Shown here piece after piece: positions 1 through 8,061 of a stretch of DNA of 64,000 bases. The notes beneath the pieces are model-generated. The model saw only the letters and a list, made by a program, of their open reading frames with translations, was not told the origin of the DNA and made no database searches. How positions within the stretch are numbered: position 1 is the stretch's first letter; the number at the start of each line of letters is the position of its first letter. The DNA lies in contig NZ_SRRY01000001.1 of the NCBI RefSeq assembly GCF_004792295.1, positions 1,870,501-1,934,500 of the forward strand, in the 5' to 3' direction. The position numbers and the translations under genes were made by a program. Source of the DNA: Pseudoalteromonas sp. MEBiC 03607 (lineage in GTDB: Bacteria; Pseudomonadota; Gammaproteobacteria; Enterobacterales; Alteromonadaceae).

Positions 1-40
1 TTAAAGATAAAACATTAATTAAGGGCGGAGACTTTTATTT

Positions 41-193
41 TTAAAGCGTCCCGCCAATGCCAATACTTGGGTTTACATAGACAGGCCCAACTTTAAAAGG
101 GGCATTAATATCAAGGCTAGCATAAGGTGTGCATGCATTTAGTAGCACTAAGGTGGCTGCTAGCGTGGCTATTTTTAGAATGCGTTTTTTCAT
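41..193 (-). CDS. 50-aa putative lipoprotein
   Basis: A small frame of 50 codons starts MKKRILKIATLAATLVLLNAC, a basic n-region, a hydrophobic stretch and a lipobox (LNAC, Cys21). It ends GGTL followed by TAA. The mature peptide would be only about 30 residues. Its ATG overlaps the stop codon of the upstream VOC lipoprotein gene (TAATG), so translation is probably coupled and the two form one transcript. I do not recognise the family. The mature part is rich in Gly, Pro and hydrophobic residues and shows no known motif. The clear signal and the coupled start make it a likely real gene; the function is unknown. Confidence 0.7.
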   Translation of the reverse strand: MKKRILKIATLAATLVLLNACTPYASLDINAPFKVGPVYVNPSIGIGGTL

Positions 194-1035
194 TACATTT
201 GCTCCTGAATTACAATACCTGCGCCAGCAGGATCACGAATAATGGCTACACTGCCATTTCGCACTTGTTGAGTCGGCGCCATAAGAACTACACCACCTGC
301 GGCTTTTACTTTAAGGAGTGTGTCGGAAATATTGGCAACTTTAATGTAGTTAACCCAGGTATTGCCAATGTTAGTGTCAGGCTTTTTAACAAAACCAATA
401 GCCGGTTTATTATCGGCTGTTAGATATTTATAGTTATTCTCACCCAGTGTTTTAGTCTGAACAGAATAATTGCCAAGCGATTGATAAAAAGACTGACTTT
501 GCTCAGGGTTGTCAGTCCAGACTTCTTGCCATATCCAACGATTATCACTGTATGTAGCAGCTGGGTCACCATTAACTGTGTTGATCAAAGAAAATACCGC
601 GCCTTGCGGATCTTCTAATACTGCTATGCTGCCTCGTCCTTTAATTTCTGTACTAGCAATTAAAACTTTACCGCCAGCGGTGACTGTTTTTTCGCTTATT
701 GCAGCGATATTGTCAGTACTTAACATGCTCAGCCAATGACTGGCATTTTGCTTATTATCAAGCTCAGCCATACCTGCAATTAATTGACCGTCTGAGGTAG
801 CGAGTAAATAGCTGTCGTTAACCTGCTTAAACTGCCAACCAAACACATCGCCATAGAAGGCTTTAGATTGTGCTAAATCAGGGGTAATAAGATCGTGCCA
901 AACTACATGACCAATATGCTTGGTACCTGTATCGCTAATAGCAGGTAGTTCGCTAGAGGTGAGTTGACAGCCTGTAAGTGAAATCGCAGTGGCTGCGGCT
1001 AAAATGGCAACACGCAAAGGGGTAGGTAATTTCAA
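193..1035 (-). CDS. VOC-family (glyoxalase-fold) lipoprotein
   Basis: This 280-aa protein has two tandem VOC modules (roughly residues 41-155 and 165-280), as in the glyoxalase/bleomycin-resistance superfamily. Each has the pattern of a D/N-x-x-x-S-x-x-F/FY element followed by a V-D-P-x/D-P-x-G element. It begins with a lipoprotein signal ending LTGC (Cys23), which is unusual because most VOC proteins are cytoplasmic. The start is placed at a TTG six bases after AAGGAG; the reading frame is open further upstream but without a ribosome site. The ligand or reaction cannot be read from the sequence. It is followed with a TAATG overlap by a 50-aa lipoprotein. Confidence 0.8.
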   Translation of the reverse strand: MKLPTPLRVAILAAATAISLTGCQLTSSELPAISDTGTKHIGHVVWHDLITPDLAQSKAFYGDVFGWQFKQVNDSYLLATSDGQLIAGMAELDNKQNASHWLSMLSTDNIAAISEKTVTAGGKVLIASTEIKGRGSIAVLEDPQGAVFSLINTVNGDPAATYSDNRWIWQEVWTDNPEQSQSFYQSLGNYSVQTKTLGENNYKYLTADNKPAIGFVKKPDTNIGNTWVNYIKVANISDTLLKVKAAGGVVLMAPTQQVRNGSVAIIRDPAGAGIVIQEQM

Positions 1036-1321
1036 AGTTTGCTCCTTGCAAAATGGGGTCAACTAAAAGCATAGACTATTTATTGTTTGTTATTCAATCA
1101 AAAGTAAGAGGAGTTAATGAAGATTTAATTGCTTTTAGCTAAGCGCTACAGGCTTACTTTCTATAAATTTTAACCTTGTCTGTTTGCATGCAAATTAATG
1201 GTGAGATCAAGGAAGGAGTTGTTTTGGGTAAAATTATGCTATTTGTAATACATATTAAGGAGGATGTTATTTAAAATTAATAAAAAATAAAATAATTATA
1301 CATGTTTTCACAAAACTGACA

Positions 1322-1370
1322 TATAATGCCCTTCCAGAGGAAAGATGCTTATAGCTAAGCGTCTTTTTTT
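1322..1370 (+). promoter_or_regulatory. -10 box followed by hairpin and T-run upstream of the TonB receptor
   Basis: A TATAAT hexamer (1322-1327) is followed about 15 bases later by a 10-bp stem (1342-1351 with 1356-1365, one G-T pair, 4-base loop) and a run of T. It lies about 55 bases before the receptor's TTG start. It looks like an early intrinsic terminator or a short terminated RNA inside the leader. The rest of the 1036-1423 gap shows nothing I can name. Confidence 0.45.
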
Positions 1371-1423
1371 ATGCCTGAAATTTATGGGCGAAAATACACA
1401 CACGGTATCCTTTGGAGTTTTAA

Positions 1424-3646
1424 TTGAAATTACGTCATCTCTCACAGTTAACTGTGGCCATTGTTGCTGCATTATCTACTTCAGCGTTTGCTGAGCAAGA
1501 AAAAACCTCTGCTAAACAAGATGCTTTCGAGAAAATCGAAGTAACAGCGCGTAAGCGTACAGAAAGCATTTTTGAGTCGCCAACAGCGGTGACATCAATC
1601 GGTGAAAACCTGATTGATAAAGCAAACATGAGCAACCTAGAAGACATTGGTAAATACGTACCTAACCTAAACATCACCCGTTATGGCGTTGGTAATGCGG
1701 CCCATGCATCCGTGTTTATTCGTGGTATTGGTTTACAAGACCACGTGATCACAACCGATCCGGGCGTGGGTGTTTACCTAGACGGTGTTTACCTTGGTCG
1801 CCAAATGGGCTCAAACTTATCATTACCAAATGTTGAGCGTGTAGAGGTGTTACGTGGTCCACAAGGTACTTTGTACGGTCGTAACACATTAGGTGGTGCT
1901 GTAAATATTATTACTAAGCAACCAGGTGATGATGGCATTGTAACGACAACGGCAAAAGTAGGTAGCCGTGGCCGTTTAGCGGGTGACGTTTACTTTAATA
2001 ACAGCCTCACCGACACTGTAAGCATGTCTGCAAGCGTGTCTTATAAGCAACGCGATGGTGTAGGTGAAGCGATTAACCTTGCTAACCCAGAAAAAGAAAT
2101 CGGTGAAGAGCAAGAGTTAAGCGGTCGTATGGCGCTTAAATGGCAAGCAAGCAGCGACTTATCTTTTGTGTTCTCAATTGATGGTGTTGATAACGAATCA
2201 GGCCAATCACCATACACAATTGAATTAACAGCGCCACTGGATCCGAATGACCCATTCAATGGTGATTTCCCATTACTAACAGAAGATATGTTACCAAGCG
2301 ATCCTGATGATTTAGCATCAACGGTAGCTGGTATTGAGTCGACAGCTTACTCAGGCTGGGGCACGTCTTTAACCGCTGATTGGGAAATCAATAATACCTA
2401 CACAGCTAAGTTCATCACCAGCTACCGTAGCTCAGAGTATGAAGGTGGTCTTGATGATGACGCTGTAGCTCTTAACTTATCTGAATTCCCTGAAGAAGGT
2501 GGCGCAGATCAATATTCATTCGAAATCCAGTTAAACGGTAGCTTCGATAACATGGACTTTGTATCAGGCTTATACTTCTTTAATGAAGATGGTTTCACAA
2601 GCTCTGGCCCGTTTGTATTTAGCCCATTCAACACACCTGATGGCCTTTTGAATGATGGTACTACAGCGTCTTTTGGTGATTACGGTTACTTTGATATCAA
2701 CCAAGAGACTAACTCATACGCGGCTTATATCAATGCAAGCTATGACCTAAGCGACGATTTAACGGTGGGCGGTGGTCTACGTTATTCGAAAGATAAAAAA
2801 GAAGCCGATGCCTTATTCCCAACGTTTGCGACACGTAAATACGTAAGTGCTGATTTTGATGCAGTAACATGGGATTTAAATGCGTCATACCAGCTTAGCA
2901 ATAACATGAATGTGTATGGCCAAATCCAAAAAGGTTATCAAACAGGTGGTTTCCCACCGCGTCCATTTGGTGGTCCTGATCAATTTGTTTCTTTCGATGA
3001 AACCAAAGCTATTAACTATGAGCTAGGCCTTAAAGGTCAGGTACATGAAGATGTATCTATGATGCTTGCGGTGTTTGTTACTGACTACACAGATCTGGCA
3101 TTACCATTCTCAGATCCAACTGCAGGTGGCGGTTTCGTTACTATCGTAGAAAATGCGGGTGAATCTAAAGCACAAGGTATCGAGCTTGAGACAACAATTG
3201 CATTTACTGATGACTTTACGCTACGTAGTGCTATTGGTTACCTAGATTCAGAAATCACAGAAGTAGATGACGGTGTATTAGGAATTGGTAAAGGTGATTC
3301 ACCAGCACTAACACCACGTTGGACTGTGATGGTCGCACCTTCTTATTTCATTGATTTAAGTAACGGTGGCACAGTGGCAGTAAACGCAAACTACTCTTAC
3401 CGTAGCGATATGCAAGGTCAATCAGTTTTCAACCAAAGTGAACACATTGATTCACGTGAATTAGTTGGCTTTAACATCTCTTACTTAAATCCGAACGGTG
3501 ACTTTGAAGTGACTCTTTACGGTGAGAACGTGTTAAACGAAGTTTATGATGTAGGTCGCTTACAACAATCTGGCTTTGTTGGCGTGATGCGCAGCAACGA
3601 CCGCAGCGAATTTGGCTTAAAATTCAAAAAAGAATTTGAGCTTTAA
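1424..3646 (+). CDS. TonB-dependent outer-membrane receptor
   Basis: This 740-aa protein has a signal peptide (cleavage about A23), a TonB-box-like segment (EKIEVTAR, residues 36-43), a plug domain (with VERVEVLRGPQGTLYGRNT, typical of the family) and a long series of amphipathic beta strands forming the barrel. It would import a ligand across the outer membrane using TonB/ExbBD energy. The substrate cannot be told: there is no adjacent siderophore, vitamin or glycan gene. The start is a TTG with TGGAG upstream. The C-terminus ends in Leu rather than the more common Phe. A terminator follows directly. It appears to be a single-gene unit. Confidence 0.93.
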   Translation: MKLRHLSQLTVAIVAALSTSAFAEQEKTSAKQDAFEKIEVTARKRTESIFESPTAVTSIGENLIDKANMSNLEDIGKYVPNLNITRYGVGNAAHASVFIRGIGLQDHVITTDPGVGVYLDGVYLGRQMGSNLSLPNVERVEVLRGPQGTLYGRNTLGGAVNIITKQPGDDGIVTTTAKVGSRGRLAGDVYFNNSLTDTVSMSASVSYKQRDGVGEAINLANPEKEIGEEQELSGRMALKWQASSDLSFVFSIDGVDNESGQSPYTIELTAPLDPNDPFNGDFPLLTEDMLPSDPDDLASTVAGIESTAYSGWGTSLTADWEINNTYTAKFITSYRSSEYEGGLDDDAVALNLSEFPEEGGADQYSFEIQLNGSFDNMDFVSGLYFFNEDGFTSSGPFVFSPFNTPDGLLNDGTTASFGDYGYFDINQETNSYAAYINASYDLSDDLTVGGGLRYSKDKKEADALFPTFATRKYVSADFDAVTWDLNASYQLSNNMNVYGQIQKGYQTGGFPPRPFGGPDQFVSFDETKAINYELGLKGQVHEDVSMMLAVFVTDYTDLALPFSDPTAGGGFVTIVENAGESKAQGIELETTIAFTDDFTLRSAIGYLDSEITEVDDGVLGIGKGDSPALTPRWTVMVAPSYFIDLSNGGTVAVNANYSYRSDMQGQSVFNQSEHIDSRELVGFNISYLNPNGDFEVTLYGENVLNEVYDVGRLQQSGFVGVMRSNDRSEFGLKFKKEFEL

Positions 3647-3654
3647 TTACTAAC

Positions 3655-3691
3655 AAAAAAGGGGCAAGTAAATACTTGCCCTTTCTTTTTA
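3655..3691. terminator. Bidirectional terminator
   Basis: A 9-bp perfect stem (3662-3670 with 3673-3681) is flanked by A-rich and T-rich runs. It serves the TonB receptor on the plus strand and, read the other way, the convergent small lipoprotein gene whose stop codon lies in the T-run. Confidence 0.8.
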
Positions 3692-4057
3692 ATTATTTTT
3701 CTCTTGTTCGCGCTTTTCGCGCGCTTCTCTTAATTCTTCAGCCAGTTCTTTTGCTTTTTGCTTGGTTTTTTCGGTAAGTTCACCTGCTGCTTCTTTGCTT
3801 TCAATCCATGCGTCTAAGGCAATTTCTTTACCGTCGTCATACATGTTTAAGCCCATTTTTTTACTCTCTTCGAGTAATTCTTGCAGCGAGTCATCATTAA
3901 ACTCATTGGTGGCGTCTTTTACGTCGCCCCAAGCGTCATTAAGAGCTTGCTTTACTTCTTCTTTTGCTTCGCTAGCATCTTTCTTTGCTTGCTCGGCATC
4001 GTCACATCCTGTTAAGGTTATACAGCCTAATAAAACTAAGCTTGCTAATTTTTTCAT
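3689..4057 (-). CDS. Small coiled-coil lipoprotein
   Basis: This 122-aa protein starts with a lipoprotein signal ending LTGC (Cys18). The mature part is almost entirely charged helix (many Lys, Glu, Ala), with heptad-like spacing, ending in a run of Glu, Lys and Asn. It is probably a periplasmic helical lipoprotein anchored to a membrane. I do not recognise a named family. It is transcribed divergently from the GNAT gene and converges on the TonB receptor. Confidence 0.8.
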   Translation of the reverse strand: MKKLASLVLLGCITLTGCDDAEQAKKDASEAKEEVKQALNDAWGDVKDATNEFNDDSLQELLEESKKMGLNMYDDGKEIALDAWIESKEAAGELTEKTKQKAKELAEELREAREKREQEKNN

Positions 4058-4107
4058 AATTTTCTCTAATGGTTATCCAACTCCACAAGCAGTATAAACA
4101 AATAAAA

Positions 4108-4668
4108 ATGAACATAGCTAGAACAACACGTTTAAGTTTTCGATTAATGGATGGCAATGATGCCGAGCTTTTATATGAGCTCGATAACGACCCAGAGGTA
4201 ATGAAATATCTAACTCGTGGCAAAATATCCAGTATGCAGACTATCAAAGAGGTATTCATTCCACGCTTGGATGCATATCGTAATGAGCAAAAAGGGTGGG
4301 GGCTTTGGCAGGTAAATATCATCGAGAGCAATACATTTATCGGCTGGGTATTAGTACGGCCTATGGGCTTTTTTGAACAGCCCGATTACAGTGATTTAGA
4401 AATTGGTTGGCGCTTTAAACAAATGAGCTGGGGTAAAGGTTATGCGTCTGAGGCAGCATTAGCTGTTGCCCATGCGGTATGTCAGGATCCAACAGTTAAA
4501 TCGCTCTCAGCGACAGCACTGAAGGATAACATCGGCTCTATTAAAGTGATGGAAAAGCTGGGGCTTAAATTTATTAAAAACTATAACCATACAGATGAGC
4601 ACGGCCAATTACCTGCGGTGCTCTACTCTTGTCCAAAAGAGCAATTAACACCATTTGAACACAACTGA
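4108..4668 (+). CDS. GNAT-family N-acetyltransferase (RimJ-like)
   Basis: This is a protein of about 186 aa with the GNAT fold of the RimJ/RimL type: an N-terminal strand (TTRLSFRLM), a central strand with EIGWRF, and the acetyl-CoA binding turn in 'GKGYASEAALAV'. The second half of the fold, 'DNIGSIKVMEKLGLKFI', is typical of enzymes that acetylate amino groups. The substrate is unknown. The start is placed at the ATG giving MNIARTTRL, the family's usual N-terminus; an upstream ATG at 4069 would add 13 residues without a better ribosome site. Confidence 0.87.
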   Translation: MNIARTTRLSFRLMDGNDAELLYELDNDPEVMKYLTRGKISSMQTIKEVFIPRLDAYRNEQKGWGLWQVNIIESNTFIGWVLVRPMGFFEQPDYSDLEIGWRFKQMSWGKGYASEAALAVAHAVCQDPTVKSLSATALKDNIGSIKVMEKLGLKFIKNYNHTDEHGQLPAVLYSCPKEQLTPFEHN

Positions 4669-4732
4669 TTGACCCAACCAGCTTTAACATGCGTAAATGG
4701 GTGAAAGTTTCATCAATAAAAAAGGAAGTTCT

Positions 4733-6391
4733 ATGACTCATATAGTTAAGTATGCAGCGCGATTATGTTTCGTAGCCGTATTATTTTGTCATCAGTCACT
4801 ACTTGCTAAGCAAGCAGCTGTGGCTATGCCTGATAGTTACAGCAGCGACACCGCTCGTGCCATTTTAGAGCAGGGTGGTAATGCAGTCGATGCAGCAATT
4901 GCTGCACAGTTCGTGCTAGCAGTTACTTTACCAGAAGCCGGTAATATTGGCGGTGGCGGTTTTATGCTGATCCAAAAAGATGGCAAGGGTGATTTTATTG
5001 ATTACCGTGAGACGGCTCCAGCTGCTGCACACAGAGATATGTATCTTGATGAAAAAGGAAATGTCATCGATAACATGTCGGTATACGGTATTCACGCAAG
5101 TGGTGTACCGGGCAGTGTTGCAGGTATGTGGCTTGCGCATCAAAAGCACGGCAGTTTAGAGTGGAAAACTCTGCTAGAGCCTGCAGTTAAGTTAGCTGAG
5201 CAAGGTTTTGTGGTTCATCCAAAATTAGCCGCCAGTATTGAGCGTTACATTGCGCGAATGGCTAAGAAGTCGGTTAACATTAACTTTTCAGATTACTTTG
5301 CTGATGCCAAAGCAAACAAGGTTTTCAAGCAGCATGAACTTGCCGCCACATTAAAGCGTATTCGTGACCAAGGTAAAGCAGGCTTTTACGAAGGTGAGAC
5401 TGCGAAAATCATTGCGACGTTTATGAAGCAACATGGTGGCATTATTACTGAGCAAGACTTAAAAGCTTATGAAGCTAAATCGCGTACACCAATTAAGGGT
5501 AACTGGCGTGGTTACGAAGTGCTCACATCGCCACCGCCAAGTTCAGGTGGTATTGCTATTTTACAGTGGCTAAAAATGTACGACCTTGCAAAGCCAAAAG
5601 GAACTCTTGAGCACAATTCAACAACCTATGTCCATATTTTGGCTGAAGTAGGTAAACGCGTATTCGCCGACAGAGCTGAATATTTAGGCGACCCAGATTT
5701 TTATGAAGTGCCAAAAACTGCATTGCTTGCAGATGATTATCTCACCAAGCGTGCAAGTACAATTCGTCCAGATGCCATTTCAACTACCGAGAACATCAAA
5801 CCTGGTTTACACGAAAGTGAACAAACAACGCACTTTTCTATTCTCGATAAGTGGGGCAATGCGGTAGCGAATACCACGACGATAAACTTGAGCTTTGGGA
5901 GTGGCGTTGTTGTTTCTGGTGCAGGATTTATTTTGAATGATGAAATGGATGACTTTAGTGCCAAGCCAGGTGTGATGAATGTATTTGGTGCAATTGGTGG
6001 TAAAGCTAACGAAATACAACCACATAAACGCATGCTAAGCTCAATGACACCGACCATTCTACTTCAAGATAACAAAGTTAAAATGGTAACTGGTTCGCCG
6101 GGTGGCACCACGATTATTAGCTCTGTGTATGAGTCTATTTTAAATGCCATTGAATTTGATATGACCGCCGAACAGGTTGTAGATAGTCCTCGTTTTCATC
6201 ACCAGTTATGGCCTAAAAATGTGATTCGATACCACACAGGTCTTGAACCAAAGGTTGTTAAAGCGCTTGAGAAGATGGGTTATACACTTGATGAACGCCA
6301 TTTTGGTGATATGCATGTGATCATCAATAAAGACGGTAAATTAGATGCAGCCTCTGAAGCATCTGGCCGTGGTAAAGCGATGGTGTTTTAA
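4733..6391 (+). CDS. ggt: Gamma-glutamyltransferase
   Basis: This 552-aa protein is a periplasmic gamma-glutamyltranspeptidase (glutathione hydrolase). It has a signal peptide of about 25 residues. The autoprocessing and catalytic threonine is T365 in EQTTHFSILD; the new N-terminus of the small subunit would start there. The glycine-rich segment TGSPGGTTIISSV and the early DAAIAAQFVLAV helix are family hallmarks. It cleaves gamma-glutamyl bonds of glutathione, releasing glutamate for reuse. The ATG at 4733 has AAGGAAG just upstream, so the longer frame from 4697 was not used. Confidence 0.95.
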   Translation: MTHIVKYAARLCFVAVLFCHQSLLAKQAAVAMPDSYSSDTARAILEQGGNAVDAAIAAQFVLAVTLPEAGNIGGGGFMLIQKDGKGDFIDYRETAPAAAHRDMYLDEKGNVIDNMSVYGIHASGVPGSVAGMWLAHQKHGSLEWKTLLEPAVKLAEQGFVVHPKLAASIERYIARMAKKSVNINFSDYFADAKANKVFKQHELAATLKRIRDQGKAGFYEGETAKIIATFMKQHGGIITEQDLKAYEAKSRTPIKGNWRGYEVLTSPPPSSGGIAILQWLKMYDLAKPKGTLEHNSTTYVHILAEVGKRVFADRAEYLGDPDFYEVPKTALLADDYLTKRASTIRPDAISTTENIKPGLHESEQTTHFSILDKWGNAVANTTTINLSFGSGVVVSGAGFILNDEMDDFSAKPGVMNVFGAIGGKANEIQPHKRMLSSMTPTILLQDNKVKMVTGSPGGTTIISSVYESILNAIEFDMTAEQVVDSPRFHHQLWPKNVIRYHTGLEPKVVKALEKMGYTLDERHFGDMHVIINKDGKLDAASEASGRGKAMVF

Positions 6392-6411
6392 TTAAATCTT
6401 AAATCAGACAC

Positions 6412-6440
6412 AAAAAAAGCACCCTCGGGTGCTTTTTTGA
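6412..6440. terminator. Bidirectional terminator
   Basis: A 12-bp perfect stem (6413-6424 with 6427-6438) contains A-run, GC core and T-run, so it can stop transcription from both sides. It sits between ggt (plus) and the convergent aromatic amino acid permease gene. Confidence 0.88.
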
Positions 6441-6453
6441 TTTGATTAGTTGT

Positions 6454-7656
6454 TTAACCAATCGCTGGAATAAGTCCCGCCATTTGTAAACCTTGAGCAC
6501 TAATAATAAGCACACCAAACAGGGCGGCTAGTGCTAAACCAATATTACCACCTTTAACTTGATAACCCGCGTCAGGCTTGCTGCTTCGTTGCTTGTAGAC
6601 CATAGCAACCGGTAAAAATACCGCTAAAATAACCAGCGCAATGGCGGCGTAGCCAAGTGCCATAATAAACCCTTGTGGATAGAATAGCGCAAAGCCTAGC
6701 GGTGGAATAAAGGTGATCAAGGCTGTTTTGATACGATCTTTACTTCCATCACCTTTTTTAAATGCATCAGCAAAAAAGTCGAATAAACCTAAACTTACCC
6801 CTAAGAAAGACGTGGCCAACGCTAAATCAGCAAAAATGTTTACTGCTGTGGCAACATGCGGGCTGTGAGCAATGCTAGCGACACTACTTACGAATCCAGG
6901 TAACCCTTGGCTTTGTAGTAAATCGCTTTGACTCATCATGCCTTGGCTAAGTAACTGCCAAAAAATGTAAATCACTAAAGGCAGGGCTGCACCTGCCACC
7001 ATCACTTTACGAAGTGTTTTGATATCTAAACCCACGTATTTCACAATCGACGGAATAGAGCCATGAAAACCAAATGAAGTAAATACCACCGGGATTGCAG
7101 ATAAAATCAGACCTTGTTCAATCGGCATTTCAAGTAAGTGTTGACCGTGAACATATGGTGTCAGCATATAAAATAAGCTCGCTAGTACGCACACTTTAAT
7201 AGTGAAAAGTACGCGGTTAAGTTTATCAACTTTACTAGTGCCGAGCGTAACCACCGTACCAATTACCACAGCCAGAATGACTGAACCAACTTGCGGCGCT
7301 AAAGACAGAGATAAACCAGAGTTAAGCTTTTCTTGTAATTGTGCACCGCCACCTGCGATATACGCCGCGCATAATGCGTAAAACAAAAACATCACTGAAA
7401 AGTTAGCCACCCATTGTCCACGTTTACCTAACCATGATTTAGCTAGGGTATTGAGGGTCGCATCTCTGTCGGCATATTGATGTAGCTCTAGCATCAATAA
7501 TGCTGTGTAGGTCATTAAAACCCAAGTTAAAAAAATTAGTGATAACGCTGTTGTGAAACCAAGCCCTGCGGAGGCGATAGGCAATGCCAGCATCCCTGCA
7601 CCTATGGTGGTGCCAGCAACAATTAACATGCTACCTATTGTTTTATTTTTAAGCAC
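6454..7656 (-). CDS. Aromatic amino acid permease (TyrP/Mtr type)
   Basis: This 400-aa inner-membrane protein has about 11 hydrophobic spans and belongs to the HAAAP (hydroxy/aromatic amino acid permease) family. The first span reads IVAGTTIGAGMLALPIASAG, the signature of TyrP, Mtr and TnaB. It would import tyrosine or tryptophan with protons. The start is a GTG with AAGGGG upstream, giving the family's length; the longer frame to 7686 lacks a ribosome site. A TyrR-box-like palindrome lies about 90 bases upstream (7747-7764), which supports an aromatic amino acid role. Which of Tyr, Trp or Phe is carried is not decided. Confidence 0.88.
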   Translation of the reverse strand: MLKNKTIGSMLIVAGTTIGAGMLALPIASAGLGFTTALSLIFLTWVLMTYTALLMLELHQYADRDATLNTLAKSWLGKRGQWVANFSVMFLFYALCAAYIAGGGAQLQEKLNSGLSLSLAPQVGSVILAVVIGTVVTLGTSKVDKLNRVLFTIKVCVLASLFYMLTPYVHGQHLLEMPIEQGLILSAIPVVFTSFGFHGSIPSIVKYVGLDIKTLRKVMVAGAALPLVIYIFWQLLSQGMMSQSDLLQSQGLPGFVSSVASIAHSPHVATAVNIFADLALATSFLGVSLGLFDFFADAFKKGDGSKDRIKTALITFIPPLGFALFYPQGFIMALGYAAIALVILAVFLPVAMVYKQRSSKPDAGYQVKGGNIGLALAALFGVLIISAQGLQMAGLIPAIG

Positions 7657-7746
7657 TTTTTGCCCCTTAAACTTCGTGAGAGGCAAGCAAGATATAACTT
7701 GTTTAACAAAACTTAAATAGTTTTGTTATAAATCAAAGAAATTAAA

Positions 7747-7764
7747 TGTAACCTATGATTTACA
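7747..7764. promoter_or_regulatory. TyrR-box-like operator
   Basis: TGTAAC-CTATGA-TTTACA matches the TyrR box consensus TGTAAA-N6-TTTACA at 11 of 12 fixed positions. It lies in the gap between the aromatic permease (minus) and the EamA gene (plus). TyrR controls tyrP, mtr and aroP in enterobacteria; binding here is inferred. Confidence 0.6.
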
Positions 7765-7825
7765 TGTGCAAACAGACTATTGAAAACGCCTAGAAACTTT
7801 ATGGAAAATTGTCTGAGTTTTAGTG

Positions 7826-8008
7826 TTGACAAAATCACCATTTGGGTGGATTCTTAAGCTTCTTCAACTTACTTTTTAAATACCATGATGCAGCTAAACC
7901 AACGACCAACAAACAATTGTATGCGCCTGACCTCATCAGTCGTATGGTCTGTTATGTGCTGCGGTTAATTAAGTAAGTTTTACTAACCGCGTCCTAAGCG
8001 GTTGGTTA
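7826..8008 (+). promoter_or_regulatory. Candidate attenuator leader of the EamA gene
   Basis: A TTGACA hexamer (7826-7831) is followed by a weak -10 region and a 27-codon frame (7885-7968) ending in Trp-Ser-Val-Met-Cys-Cys-Gly-stop. Segment 7961-7966 (GCGGTT) can pair with 7985-7990 (AACCGC), helped by 7972-7976 with 7980-7984. Alternatively 7982-7990 pairs with 7998-8006 (9 bp, one G-T pair, 7-base loop) followed by a T-rich stretch. The two structures exclude each other, as in a translational attenuator. The small frame has no clear Shine-Dalgarno sequence, so this is a candidate only. Confidence 0.4.
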
Positions 8009-8061
8009 TTTCTCTTTTAAATTCTCTTCCGCTTTTTTCGCCTTTTTAAAGGAATAAGCTT

